A stretch of 39,340 nt of DNA from a virus (IMGVR_UViG_3300030085_000277:1-39340); one strand, 5' to 3'; counted from the first letter of the stretch, positions 1 to 7,741 are shown. Made by a program: numbers and translations. The notes: generated from the letters alone by a model not told the origin.

Positions 1-1274
1 GCAATTGCAGCTTGTATTTTATGTGCATGTTTCTTACCAGACTTTTTAATTATATTTACAGACTTTTTCGCTGTTGCAACATCTTTGAATCCTAATCCGT
101 GTATTGTTCCTCTAGGATTTTCATCTGTGTATAAATCACTATGTTTATCAGAACCAGCAGGTTGTCCTTTTTTTCTAGGTATTCTTGGATTATTTTTTGC
201 CATGATATTAGGTTCACCAATACCCTCACCCAAACCATAATTACTTTTATTCATAAGTGGATACATTTTTTCTGCAAGCATATTACCAGCAACATAATCT
301 TGTACATAATGAAATCCAGCAAGAACTCTACCAAACCCACATTCTTTTGCAGCTTTGATAACTCCTTCTTTGTGTTCTGGAAACTTATTAGAAATATATA
401 AAGCAACTAACATCGCTTGTGTCGCATGTCCACTTGGATATGCTGGTGTTTTATTTGTTGTACTAGACATAGGTTTTATAGTTTTATCATGATGAAAAGG
501 TCTTGTCAAGTTAAATAAGTTCTTAAAATATTTTATTGTAGGTTTACATTGTTGAACGATATCATCCATTTCATTATCATGGAACTCTAGTCCAACATCG
601 TTTACATATTGTTCTATTGCATAAAAGGCATGTTCATCATGGTTACGAATTGATTCTTCAGCCTCTGGTGTTCTCTTTGCCATAAGTGATTTAAGTTTTA
701 GACATTCTTCATCCAGATCACGATTTGGTTCTGGTATAGATACTTGTAAGTGAGCGTCTTTTGGAAAGAACTCAAATGCCTCATTGAACCCCTCAAAGGA
801 TAGTTTTGTATTTGATGTTGCAAAGTTCTTTTTTCTCATCACAGTTTTTGCAATCAAGTCAAAACCTTTACCATCATACTTTAGTGCAAAAGGCATGTTG
901 ATATCAGTTCTCATATCATTAAGAACTGCTTCTGCATCAGGCCCTAGTTTAGTAATCATCTTTCCATATTTTTTATATGATTGTTTGAAAAGTCTAGTGA
1001 GTTCTGCTGGTGTGATTTGTTTCTTGTTTCTAGGATCATTTACTCTTTGCATAAAGTGTCGTGTAAATTCTACATCAACACCTATGGCTGCATATAATCT
1101 ATCTGCATACTTTTCTAATTGGTCTATGTCGGATTTTTTTACTGGTTTTTCTTTGTTTGCATTTAGATTGACCATAGGAACATATTGATCTAATCCTGGG
1201 CCTACATTACCATCCTTATAAGTTAAGGTTGATAGAGCATTCTCTTTCGTAAATGTCCTAAAATCACGAGGCAC
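1..1274 (-). CDS. PAP2/haloperoxidase-type phosphatase domain protein, partial (C-terminus beyond left edge)
   Basis: The open frame starts at a GTG and runs off the left edge after 424 residues. I chose the GTG because AGGAGG lies 5 bases upstream, inside the stop codon of the preceding gene. The three PAP2 signature motifs are visible: K251-x6-R258-P259, PSGH at 280-283, and R316-x5-H322-x3-D326. These form the phosphate or vanadate pocket of class A acid phosphatases and vanadium haloperoxidases. There is no signal peptide or membrane helix, so it looks like a soluble phosphohydrolase. Residues 1-200 are unrelated to PAP2 and resemble phage accessory sequence. Residues 385-424 are a basic tail rich in Lys and His. 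The substrate cannot be read from the sequence. Its position in the late cluster suggests a virion-associated enzyme, which is inference. Confidence 0.75.
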   Translation of the reverse strand, partial: MPRDFRTFTKENALSTLTYKDGNVGPGLDQYVPMVNLNANKEKPVKKSDIDQLEKYADRLYAAIGVDVEFTRHFMQRVNDPRNKKQITPAELTRLFKQSYKKYGKMITKLGPDAEAVLNDMRTDINMPFALKYDGKGFDLIAKTVMRKKNFATSNTKLSFEGFNEAFEFFPKDAHLQVSIPEPNRDLDEECLKLKSLMAKRTPEAEESIRNHDEHAFYAIEQYVNDVGLEFHDNEMDDIVQQCKPTIKYFKNLFNLTRPFHHDKTIKPMSSTTNKTPAYPSGHATQAMLVALYISNKFPEHKEGVIKAAKECGFGRVLAGFHYVQDYVAGNMLAEKMYPLMNKSNYGLGEGIGEPNIMAKNNPRIPRKKGQPAGSDKHSDLYTDENPRGTIHGLGFKDVATAKKSVNIIKKSGKKHAHKIQAAI

Positions 1275-1283
1275 GACAACCTC

Positions 1284-1805
1284 CTATTTCATTACTTTGA
1301 AAGCAGCACTTTGTAGTTTAAGAAAGTCTCTCTTTGATCCATTCATCATCTTTTCCAACTTCTTCTTATTTGCTGGATTCACTTTGTCATAAACTTGTGT
1401 AATCGCAGATGCTGTCATTAAATCGCATTTCATAGTTCCATCCTTGAATTTTAGAGGTTTGTTTGATTTAGACTTAACAATTGATCTCATGATTGCCAAG
1501 TTATCCTCTGCAAGTAAAGACTCGATATTGAACTGTGCAATACTTTTTAAAACATCTTGCTGAAAAGCACCTTCTTTGTGCATTTTCTTTCTTTGTTCAG
1601 TTCTCTTCTGTCTTAACTTTTCAAGTCTTTCTCTATGTTGACGATACTCTTTTGTTCTAGCATCTAAGAGTTTCTTTTTCTTTTTGTTCATCATTGCATC
1701 TGGTGGCATTGCAACCTTTCCGTGTGCAACAGCGTTTGTAGGCGCATCCTCATCAATAGTGTTGCCTGAGTATGGGTCTACTTCTTTATAAATTTTATCC
1801 GACAT
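1284..1805 (-). CDS. Conserved-looking hypothetical protein, Lys-rich
   Basis: A 173-residue protein I cannot assign to a family with known function. Residues 38-45 are MMNKKKKK, followed by a strongly charged predicted helix (about 41-85). A more globular C-terminal half ends in a basic helix. Its ATG overlaps the end of the upstream gene by 11 bases, and its stop codon supplies part of the ribosome site of the downstream PAP2 gene, so the three are translationally linked. The context is the late, virion-associated block. The charged helix would suit a scaffold or DNA-contacting internal protein, but nothing in the sequence proves that. Confidence 0.7.
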   Translation of the reverse strand: MSDKIYKEVDPYSGNTIDEDAPTNAVAHGKVAMPPDAMMNKKKKKLLDARTKEYRQHRERLEKLRQKRTEQRKKMHKEGAFQQDVLKSIAQFNIESLLAEDNLAIMRSIVKSKSNKPLKFKDGTMKCDLMTASAITQVYDKVNPANKKKLEKMMNGSKRDFLKLQSAAFKVMK

Positions 1806-2412
1806 CTTTTATATCCTCTGCACTTACATATATTTTTTCTTGGGATTTCACATGTATAACTGGAAATATCTCAACACCCAAAATTGTATCTACAGGCGAC
1901 TCATCTGAATAGGCGATAACTTTATCACCTTTCTTTGCAGATAACTCTTCCTCTTCTTTATTTAGTATATCATTGATTAGCACATACTCACCCTTGGGTA
2001 ATACTTCACCAAATCCAGCAACATCCTCTGAAATGGTGTTATCCAATTCAACCTCATTTTCGTGTAGAAATTTGACAAACTCTTTTTCAAACACATCTGG
2101 ATCTTCGACATGTTCTTTGAAAGTATCCTTCAATAAAAATAGTGCAGCCGCATATGTTCCAACCTTTGTTCTTAGGCCAGGCACTTTTGCAAATATCTTT
2201 TTAATATTAAATACTAATTTGTGTAGAATTGTGTAGGAATTTTTTTGTTCTGAAGTGACAAGTTCAACCTCTGGCTTCTTTGCTCTCTTCTGCATGATAC
2301 GATTACCCTTCTCATCTATGATACCTAATTTATAAGCATCGGTATCTTCAAAAGGTGTCGTAAGTAATCGTAAAAACCTATAGGTTACAAATAAATCAAT
2401 CGCTCTTCCCAT
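1795..2412 (-). CDS. Hypothetical protein of T4-like marine phages
   Basis: A 205-residue protein with no domain I recognise as functional. It begins MGRAIDLFVTYRFLRLL, an N-terminus I associate with uncharacterised proteins near the structural genes of marine T4-like phages (from memory, not searched). Residues about 60-110 are mixed hydrophobic and basic helices. Residues 110-205 are acidic, with a beta-rich C-terminus (GVEIFPVIHVKS). There is no signal peptide and no transmembrane segment. It overlaps the downstream gene by 11 bases and shares one base with the upstream stop codon (TAATG arrangement), so it is part of one translational unit. Confidence 0.75.
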   Translation of the reverse strand: MGRAIDLFVTYRFLRLLTTPFEDTDAYKLGIIDEKGNRIMQKRAKKPEVELVTSEQKNSYTILHKLVFNIKKIFAKVPGLRTKVGTYAAALFLLKDTFKEHVEDPDVFEKEFVKFLHENEVELDNTISEDVAGFGEVLPKGEYVLINDILNKEEEELSAKKGDKVIAYSDESPVDTILGVEIFPVIHVKSQEKIYVSAEDIKDVG

Positions 2413-2774
2413 TATAGTTCCTTTAATACTTTCATGACTTTTTCATCCAGAGTTATATCTGGAAGTTCATCTTCTCTAAGTATATTTAGGTAAATACAAA
2501 ACGCCTTAAGCGCAGGCCAGTGTTCTTTTTGTATTTTAAAAATCAGAAGTGTTGCACAGGCCTCAGGCCCGAATACATTTGATAATACTATGATGTGATT
2601 GATTAGAAGTCGTTCTTTTAAAATATCGTTTTCATAATATTTTCTAAGAAGTCTTTTGATATATTTAAATCTTTTAAGATCGTCTTGAAATTCTTTTTCA
2701 CCTTCGCAATGTGGATTGTTATAATGCCTTATGGCATACATCATCACATTGTCTGGCGTGATTTTTTCATACAT
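2412..2774 (-). CDS. Small hypothetical helical protein of T4-like phages
   Basis: A 120-residue, largely helical protein (MYEKITPDNVMMYAIRHYNN at the start). It has an Arg/Lys-rich helix near 30-60 and a hydrophobic helix near 60-100. It resembles an uncharacterised small family of cyanophage-type T4 phages that I remember but cannot name reliably. The start is supported by a 3-base spacing from the upstream gene and by the TAATG junction with the downstream one. Function unknown. The tight coupling places it with the late accessory genes. Confidence 0.7.
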   Translation of the reverse strand: MYEKITPDNVMMYAIRHYNNPHCEGEKEFQDDLKRFKYIKRLLRKYYENDILKERLLINHIIVLSNVFGPEACATLLIFKIQKEHWPALKAFCIYLNILREDELPDITLDEKVMKVLKEL

Positions 2775-2777
2775 TTA

Positions 2778-3215
2778 CTACACAATGGAAGCGTATAGTT
2801 TACATGAATTATTTCTGCCGTTCATTTCATAATCCACTTTCAACTTTAATCCACCCTCTACGATGTGAGAAATCCCATCGTCATCTAAAAATTCGTCTAT
2901 TGGTGTATTACCATCTTTACCAAATCTACCACCGAAACTATTCATCTGTAGTTCAAAAGAACCAGATGGGCCTGTCATATCTGGTGCGGCTTCTACACCT
3001 AAACCAATTGACGCCAATCTATTTCTTAGTGTGTTCAATCCATGTTCTGGCAAAATAAATTCTTGATTTCCTATCAATCCAACAAATGCATTTAGTCTTT
3101 TAACTACTTCTGGATTACCCATCGCGGCAGGATTGATATCTTGATCCATCGCAATACCATGTGGTGATACAGCGGCAGCATGTTTTTCTCTTAAATGTGC
3201 TTTGAAACTTTTCAT
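2778..3215 (-). CDS. Hypothetical protein with capsid-targeting-like N-terminus
   Basis: A 145-residue protein of unknown fold. Its first ten residues, MKSFKAHLRE, resemble the capsid-targeting peptides of T4 internal proteins and are close to the starts of two other proteins in this window (the KWDG protein and the 937-residue mosaic). The remainder is acidic and Gly/Asn-rich, with a beta-rich end (KLKVDYEMNGR). The ATG directly follows the stop codon of the Cys-rich microprotein with no gap, so the two are probably translated together. Packaging into the head is an inference from the N-terminal tag. Confidence 0.7.
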   Translation of the reverse strand: MKSFKAHLREKHAAAVSPHGIAMDQDINPAAMGNPEVVKRLNAFVGLIGNQEFILPEHGLNTLRNRLASIGLGVEAAPDMTGPSGSFELQMNSFGGRFGKDGNTPIDEFLDDDGISHIVEGGLKLKVDYEMNGRNNSCKLYASIV

Positions 3216-3341
3216 TTAACAACCCTCGCAATTACAGTTATCGTCACATTGTCCTTGGCATGAACATGTTGATGGACATCCACAAGGATAGGATTCTTCT
3301 GAACCATCATATATTTCTTTTAACTCTTTTCGATCTTCCAT
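3216..3341 (-). CDS. Cys-rich metallothionein-like microprotein (41 aa)
   Basis: A 41-residue frame with an acidic/basic start (MEDRKELKEIYDG) and a C-terminal half containing eight cysteines (positions 20, 22, 26, 28, 32, 36, 38, 41). They are arranged as CGC, CSC and CNC pairs plus single Cys residues. The CxC pattern is the hallmark of metallothionein-like metal-thiolate clusters. A weak Shine-Dalgarno (AGGGA) precedes the ATG, and the TAA is directly followed by the ATG of the next gene. There are no aromatic residues in the Cys region and no signal peptide. The likely role is binding Zn, Cu or another soft metal; a structural disulfide knob is an alternative. Confidence 0.65.
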   Translation of the reverse strand: MEDRKELKEIYDGSEESYPCGCPSTCSCQGQCDDNCNCEGC

Positions 3342-3360
3342 CTTAATCCCTATAATTATA

Positions 3361-3386
3361 TAGTAGGGGAGCGAACCCCCCTACTA
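3361..3386 (-). terminator. Stem-loop with TTCG loop after the basic microprotein
   Basis: On the minus strand an 11-bp stem (nine Watson-Crick pairs, one G-U and a closing G-C) carries a TTCG tetraloop. It starts 14 bases after the stop codon of the 40-residue basic protein. The downstream tract is TATAATTATA rather than a pure T run, so it may act as a terminator or as an mRNA-stabilising hairpin. Confidence 0.55.
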
Positions 3387-3399
3387 AGTTAAGTTTTGA

Positions 3400-3522
3400 T
3401 TACTTCTTACCGCTTTTCTTAGCAGGTGCTTTCTTACTTCCAGCAGCTGCTTTTGGAGCAGTAGTTCGTGACATGGCGGGCATCTTCATGCTTCCGTCTT
3501 TCATTTTAAATCTTAAACCCAT
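3400..3522 (-). CDS. Small basic Lys/Ala/Pro-rich protein (40 aa), histone-tail-like
   Basis: A 40-residue frame beginning MGLRFKMKDGSMKMP, followed by a low-complexity tail of Lys, Ala, Pro, Gly and Ser (APKAAAGSKKAPAKKSGKK). The tail resembles the C-terminal tails of H1-like bacterial nucleoid proteins and should bind nucleic acid or another polyanion non-specifically. AGGAG lies seven bases before the ATG. The gene stands alone between two strong hairpins, so it is probably made from its own short transcript or a processed fragment, possibly in large amounts. An internal DNA-condensing or virion protein is plausible; a function is not shown. Confidence 0.65.
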   Translation of the reverse strand: MGLRFKMKDGSMKMPAMSRTTAPKAAAGSKKAPAKKSGKK

Positions 3523-3548
3523 GTTAAGCTCCTTTTTTAAGTAATAAA

Positions 3549-3568
3549 TGGGGGTAAAAATACCCCCA
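3549..3568 (-). terminator. Rho-independent-type terminator after the tail-fibre-like protein
   Basis: On the minus strand an 8-bp stem (TGGGGGTA with TACCCCCA) and a TTTT loop are followed by TTTATT. It begins 8 bases after the stop codon of the 157-residue protein. This is a good intrinsic terminator shape. Confidence 0.7.
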
Positions 3569-3575
3569 AGTATTA

Positions 3576-4049
3576 TTAGTTAGCGATATCAATCAATCCA
3601 CTATCTGCACCAGCATCATGCTGTCCGATTACGGCCCATGATGTACCAGTCCACATGCAGATTACAGCGTCACCATCGTCAACAAAGTTGATGTCTGCAT
3701 ATCCTAGTGGGTCAGCAGGTGTACATACAGATGAACCACCATCAGCGTCGTTGATGATAACTTTGAGTTGACCTACAACAGTTCCGTCTGCAAGTGTAGT
3801 AGCGTTAGAACCTTGTGTCTGAAGCAAAGTAAGAGCAGTTGAAACAGAGATTGCTGTCTGTGTTCCGTCTGCGATATCTTCTACTGAGTTTGAGAAACCA
3901 ATAAAAGATGGCAAGTTGTTGATGAAGTTAGTTACACTAACTTTCTTATTGATAGGTGTTCCAGTTGGATCATCTACCACATGTAGCAAGTCTGCACCAG
4001 CAATTCCAGTGGAAAGGTCGGTCAGAGCGGTAATTTTCTTATCAGCCAT
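3576..4049 (-). CDS. Tail-fibre-like / virion structural protein
   Basis: A 157-residue protein starting MADKKITALTDLSTGIAGAD. This is the 'ITALTDL...GADLLHVVDDP' pattern that opens many phage tail-fibre and fibre-associated proteins, where such segments precede trimeric beta structure. The middle (about 58-85) is Thr/Ala-rich. The last third is beta-rich and ends in a Gly/Asp loop region with few Lys or Arg residues. Codon and residue use differ clearly from the Lys-rich neighbours. A good AAGGAG site precedes the ATG and a terminator follows the stop, so this may be an individually expressed virion protein. Receptor binding is possible but unproven. Confidence 0.65.
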   Translation of the reverse strand: MADKKITALTDLSTGIAGADLLHVVDDPTGTPINKKVSVTNFINNLPSFIGFSNSVEDIADGTQTAISVSTALTLLQTQGSNATTLADGTVVGQLKVIINDADGGSSVCTPADPLGYADINFVDDGDAVICMWTGTSWAVIGQHDAGADSGLIDIAN

Positions 4050-4081
4050 TTTCGTACTCCTTCTAATAGCGTCATTAAATA

Positions 4082-4096
4082 CCCAGATAATCTGGG
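4082..4096 (-). other. Perfect 15-base inverted repeat upstream of the fibre-like gene
   Basis: CCCAGAT-T-ATCTGGG on the minus strand lies in the gap between the 96-residue gene and the tail-fibre-like gene. It is followed by TATTTAATG, with no T run. It could be a processing hairpin, a weak terminator or a protein-binding dyad. Confidence 0.4.
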
Positions 4097-4131
4097 AATA
4101 TTACTGTAGGTAAATTCCTACATCACCTATG

Positions 4132-4422
4132 TTATTCAGAGCTTTTCAAGGGTTTTTTAAGTTTTTCCTTGACTTTCTCTTGACTAACATCAATTATATA
4201 TCCGTTTAGTAATTCTTGAGTTACTTGTTTTGCACCAGTAAGTGCATTTATTAACCCAACAATTTCTAATCTTTTAGCATCGTGAGCATTTAGTTGTTTA
4301 TTCAACTTATCTAAATCCTCACTAACAATTCTGTCTTTGGCAATCAACTTGTTAAATAATACAGCGGCTTTTGTGCCTGGCACCAAAGTTATCACTTCTT
4401 GTTTACTCGTATCTACTTCCAT
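4132..4422 (-). CDS. Small hypothetical protein, probable coiled coil
   Basis: A 96-residue charged protein with a beta-like start (QEVITLVPGTKAAVLF) and a helical region at about 25-65 (heptad-like Leu/Ile spacing around DKLNKQLNAHDAKRLEIV). It ends in a basic tail. No family was recognised. It has its own late promoter box 28 bases upstream and a strong GAGGTG ribosome site, so it is probably expressed late together with the fibre-like gene downstream. This fits a virion or assembly factor; the exact role is unknown. Confidence 0.7.
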   Translation of the reverse strand: MEVDTSKQEVITLVPGTKAAVLFNKLIAKDRIVSEDLDKLNKQLNAHDAKRLEIVGLINALTGAKQVTQELLNGYIIDVSQEKVKEKLKKPLKSSE

Positions 4423-4449
4423 AATATATTCACCTCTTTTTTATACTAT

Positions 4450-4457
4450 TATTTATA
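4450..4457 (-). promoter_or_regulatory. T4-type late promoter box
   Basis: The octamer TATAAATA reads on the minus strand and matches the T4 late promoter consensus exactly. It stands 28 bases before the ATG of the 96-residue gene, with GAGGTG between them. Confidence 0.65.
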
Positions 4458-4483
4458 AGACTTTTTAGCCTTATTTTCACTTA

Positions 4484-5671
4484 TTATGTAGTTGTAACTC
4501 CACTTAGGATAGAACCAGTTCCACTTGAAGAACCTACTTGAGTGTACATTGCAATATCAGAAGTTCTATCTTCTGCAATTAGGTTACTAAATTCATTTGA
4601 ACTTGAACCATCTGTACCATCAAGAATAATGTTACCACTTATTTCTCCACCTTCTGTTCCTTCTTCTAGTAAGAATGTTACAATGTCATCTTCACCAGTT
4701 CTTGTAATACCAGTAATATCTGTAGTTCCACTGTCACCTTGAACAATCAAGTCTAGACCTTCATCGCAAAGTGAGTCGTGTCCATCAGCAGAGAAGTTTA
4801 GATCCACATCGTCTGCAACTGTAATTGCTCTTGAAAGTGTTACACTTGTTGAACCATTTGTTGCAGTGACAGTTAATGTACCATCTTGTGATAGGTCGGT
4901 TGAACCATTCACATCTGTCAATGATGTTGCATTATTCACTCCGTAAACTTTCATACCTACAGCGATAGTTCCAGAGTTACCATCCAGTGTCAAAGCAGTT
5001 GATGCTGTTGTAATTGCACCATTCACTGTAGCAGAAACAGCGGCAGTTGAATCTAGAACAATTCTATCGGCAGGAGCTGAAGCAGTTCCCCCCTCTTGTC
5101 TGATTGCAAGGATTGATTTACCATCTTCTTCGTTTGCATCAGCAGAACCATTAAATACGATTGCCTTTGTGTTAAATCCGATATATCCAGCAGCGGCAGA
5201 TTGTAAAACACCTCTGAATGTGATTTGGTTTGTTCCAGAACCAGAAAAATACTGGGCAGCGATAGTGTTATCTTCCACCATGTCTGTAGCACCAAGTCTA
5301 TTCAATAAGATGTATGCCTTATTTGTAACTGTTTGATTTTCTGTAGCGGTTGCACTTGTAAAGTCAATCGCCTCATCAAATGTTAGTGTAATATCAAATG
5401 TTGCACTATCGGCATATGCGCCGTCTGTCCAATCAATTGATCTTACTGTAGCAGAACCAGCAACGGCCGCAAGATTTCTAATACATACTAGAACTTCTGG
5501 CTGAGCGTCTTTATTGTCATTTCCAGAAGCTGCAAGGCCAGGGGAAAGTGCCCACCCACCACCAGTTGCGATGGCGTGTTGTCTAGCCCCAGTTGAACCA
5601 GATGCATTATCATCTTCAGGCAAGAATTTAGGTCTGTTATCTTTACTTGTAGTTGATCCCCATAAACCCAT
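4484..5671 (-). CDS. Virion structural protein (Ser/Thr/Gly/Asp-rich, beta-rich)
   Basis: A 395-residue acidic protein, very low in Lys and rich in Ser, Thr, Gly, Asp and Ala, as in beta-sandwich or fibre virion proteins. It begins MGLWGSTTSKDNRPKFLP, an N-terminus I associate with structural proteins of cyanophage-type T4 phages. Residues about 75-115 (SIDWTDGAYADSATFDITLTF) read like an Ig-like or cadherin-like strand pair, and 210-290 hold repeated Thr/Ala-rich strands. It is likely an abundant capsid-decorating or tail-associated protein. A late promoter box lies 37 bases upstream. Which virion part it belongs to cannot be decided here. Confidence 0.7.
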   Translation of the reverse strand: MGLWGSTTSKDNRPKFLPEDDNASGSTGARQHAIATGGGWALSPGLAASGNDNKDAQPEVLVCIRNLAAVAGSATVRSIDWTDGAYADSATFDITLTFDEAIDFTSATATENQTVTNKAYILLNRLGATDMVEDNTIAAQYFSGSGTNQITFRGVLQSAAAGYIGFNTKAIVFNGSADANEEDGKSILAIRQEGGTASAPADRIVLDSTAAVSATVNGAITTASTALTLDGNSGTIAVGMKVYGVNNATSLTDVNGSTDLSQDGTLTVTATNGSTSVTLSRAITVADDVDLNFSADGHDSLCDEGLDLIVQGDSGTTDITGITRTGEDDIVTFLLEEGTEGGEISGNIILDGTDGSSSNEFSNLIAEDRTSDIAMYTQVGSSSGTGSILSGVTTT

Positions 5672-5707
5672 TTTAATCTCCTTTAGATCTTTAATCTATT
5701 TCTCTTG

Positions 5708-5715
5708 TATTTATA
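5708..5715 (-). promoter_or_regulatory. T4-type late promoter box
   Basis: An exact TATAAATA on the minus strand, directly after the stop codon of the HAD-family gene and 37 bases before the ATG of the 395-residue structural protein. Confidence 0.65.
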
Positions 5716-5716
5716 A

Positions 5717-6232
5717 TTATCTATATCCTAAAGACTTCAATTGGTTAATACTCTTATTAACATTGGTGTGATGTACACCGATTCCACCTTTAGCTTCCCA
5801 CTCTTTTATGTTTTTTATATAGTCATCAATAAGAACACAAGGTTTGTCACCATCCATCGCAAATTGTTGCTTCTGTTCTCGTTTTACTAAATGTATACGA
5901 CCTCGTTTAATACTCGTATTTTTGGCCAACCACTTCATTTTGCCAGGCCTTGAATTACCATCATTAGCAGAATATGCAGATAAAATATGTGCATCATATC
6001 TTTGTATAAACTGCCATAACTTTTTTGCCCCAGGCATCCATTCTAAGTTTGCCCAGAAGTCTTTAGTTGCACCAATCTTTTCCCATCTAGTGTCTTTTTG
6101 TGCATGAATGAAAAGTCCACCTACAGCTTTATCTGCACCATTTAAAAAGTTACATAGAACTTGATCCATATCACAATAAATTGTAGGTAAATCTGACTTA
6201 GATGGTCTACTCATCTCAAGTAGATTTTTCAT
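5717..6232 (-). CDS. HAD-family 5'-nucleotidase-like phosphatase
   Basis: A 171-residue protein with HAD motif I at 21-25 (D21-M-D23-Q-V), a motif II Ser near 85 (ILSAYS) and the motif IV acidic pair D136-D137 (VLIDDYIKNIKEW). D21 would be the nucleophile and D23 the acid/base. Length and motifs fit the 5'(3')-deoxyribonucleotidase (NT5C) group, which dephosphorylates (deoxy)nucleoside monophosphates. It could tune nucleotide pools, but its place among structural genes is unusual for a metabolic enzyme. An internal ATG at codon 7 is an alternative start. It ends 2 bases after the late promoter box of the next gene and lies 2 bases from its upstream neighbour. Confidence 0.75.
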   Translation of the reverse strand: MKNLLEMSRPSKSDLPTIYCDMDQVLCNFLNGADKAVGGLFIHAQKDTRWEKIGATKDFWANLEWMPGAKKLWQFIQRYDAHILSAYSANDGNSRPGKMKWLAKNTSIKRGRIHLVKREQKQQFAMDGDKPCVLIDDYIKNIKEWEAKGGIGVHHTNVNKSINQLKSLGYR

Positions 6233-6234
6233 TT

Positions 6235-6966
6235 TTAGTCCTTTATCTTTGGATCAATCTCTACTTTAGCAGCAGGTTCACCAGTTGCGGCTTTCGCTCC
6301 TTTTGCAAAGTCTTTTCTTTCCTTCTTCACTTTTTGTCCGTTGTCAAAAGGGTTCTTCGCCTCTTGTCCACTCCAGACTTGTCTAAGTGCATCTCTCATT
6401 GATAGTTTTCTTTGATTTATTGCAGTAAGTTGTTCTTTAACATCGTTCATAGATTTACGAGAAGCACCAAGTTTACTACTTTCTTGTGTCATAACCTTTG
6501 GTCTAAACTTACTCATAACTTCTTTGTGATACTTTGTCATGTCTTTGTTACCAGCATCAACTGAAATCTCACCATTCCTAATATTATCATCATTGATTTC
6601 AAAACCCATCAACTGAACTGCATCAAGCATTTTCTTTGCTTTCATTGCATCATTTTTGTTTCTGAATTTGTACTCAACATATTCAACCTTTTCTTCTACC
6701 TTTTGAGTAGTAGTTGAAAAACTCCACTCTTTTAGTTTACCGATTAGTGTTTTAACTGCTTCAGACTTTTCACCTTTGTAGTTTTTATCTACATAGTTGA
6801 AGAATTTTTTCTTGTCCTCATCTGTTTTTAAATCAGCAGGCGAATCTATTTTAAACTTTTTTAGTGCAGAATTAAAGAACTTTTGATATTCCTCTTTACT
6901 TCCGTCTGTAAGACTAGTCTTAATCGCCTCTTCAAGACTACCCTTTCTATTTTCAAAGTATGCCAT
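6235..6966 (-). CDS. Modular hypothetical late protein
   Basis: A 243-residue basic protein starting MAYFENRKGSLEEAIK. Residues 35-66 form a short helical module (DSPADLKTDEDKKKFFNYVD). Residues 94-155 look like a small alpha/beta ferredoxin-type unit (VEYKFRNKNDAMKAKKMLD, then a second strand and helix). A similar unit occurs at about 668-735 of the 937-residue mosaic protein in this window. The C-terminal 70 residues are Lys-rich and probably disordered. No enzymatic motif is visible. It is packed between two genes with gaps of 2 and 13 bases. Probably a virion or internal protein, by context only. Confidence 0.65.
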   Translation of the reverse strand: MAYFENRKGSLEEAIKTSLTDGSKEEYQKFFNSALKKFKIDSPADLKTDEDKKKFFNYVDKNYKGEKSEAVKTLIGKLKEWSFSTTTQKVEEKVEYVEYKFRNKNDAMKAKKMLDAVQLMGFEINDDNIRNGEISVDAGNKDMTKYHKEVMSKFRPKVMTQESSKLGASRKSMNDVKEQLTAINQRKLSMRDALRQVWSGQEAKNPFDNGQKVKKERKDFAKGAKAATGEPAAKVEIDPKIKD

Positions 6967-6979
6967 TTTAGTCTCCTAT

Positions 6980-7714
6980 CTACTTCAGGGCGTTAAGTAA
7001 GTCTTTATATGACTTTCCTATTTGTTGTTGAAACTTCTCTTTTTCTTGTGTTGTTCTAAGTGTCATCATTTTACTCATTACTCTCTGTGCAATCTGTGGT
7101 TTTACTTTCACTTTTTTACCATCACCGAACTTTACCTCTTTAGTTCCACCTAGATTCCCAGCTCTTCTAAGTTGCATAACAACATTCTGATCTGCCATCT
7201 CTTGGTCTTTTGAGGTTGCTTTCACATCAATGTCAGCAGGATCTCTTTTCTCACCCAACTCTTTCCATTGTTGTCTGTAAGCATTCATTAGTTTTTCTTT
7301 CACTTCTTCTTTTTTACCCTTTTTACCTTTTGCCTTATATCCTTGTGCAAATGCAGCTCTTCGTTGAGCATCACTTGCAAATCCCTCATCTTTTTCTTGT
7401 TCTTTATCAAGTTTTTCTTTTACAACCTTTGCAGTTTCTAAATATTCTCTCGTATTCTGTGCAAATAGTTTTCTACCTATTTTCATATCTGCTTGTTTTT
7501 GAGGCATTGGTTTTGAAAGTTTTACTACTGTACCTTTTTCTTTTCTAAGATTGTTTTTTGCCATAGACATAGCATCTTTTTCATCACTAGTAAAACCAAT
7601 CACCTCTCCGTTATTATTAACCACAGCAAATTTCATTTTCATTGCTTCAGTAATATTGTGGTTGTTCTCTTCAACCTTTTTGTACAAGTCGTATATGTTA
7701 GTAGAATAAGCCAT
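6980..7714 (-). CDS. Lys-rich hypothetical late protein
   Basis: A 244-residue protein, very rich in Lys, Glu and Gln. Residues 26-70 form a small alpha/beta segment (KMKFAVVNNNGEVIGFTSDE) reminiscent of short beta-hairpin accessory modules. Residues about 110-135 include FASDAQRRAAFAQGYKAKGK, a module that I recall recurring in other marine T4-like phage proteins. The rest is charged helix. It has its own late promoter box 18 bases before the ATG and an AAGGAAG ribosome site. No known function. It is probably a packaged or DNA-associated late protein, judged from charge and promoter. Confidence 0.65.
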   Translation of the reverse strand: MAYSTNIYDLYKKVEENNHNITEAMKMKFAVVNNNGEVIGFTSDEKDAMSMAKNNLRKEKGTVVKLSKPMPQKQADMKIGRKLFAQNTREYLETAKVVKEKLDKEQEKDEGFASDAQRRAAFAQGYKAKGKKGKKEEVKEKLMNAYRQQWKELGEKRDPADIDVKATSKDQEMADQNVVMQLRRAGNLGGTKEVKFGDGKKVKVKPQIAQRVMSKMMTLRTTQEKEKFQQQIGKSYKDLLNALK

Positions 7715-7731
7715 TTTTCTTCCTTTAGTAT

Positions 7732-7739
7732 TATTTATA
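7732..7739 (-). promoter_or_regulatory. T4-type late promoter box
   Basis: An exact TATAAATA on the minus strand in the gap before the 244-residue gene, 18 bases before its ATG. Confidence 0.65.
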
Positions 7740-7741
7740 AA

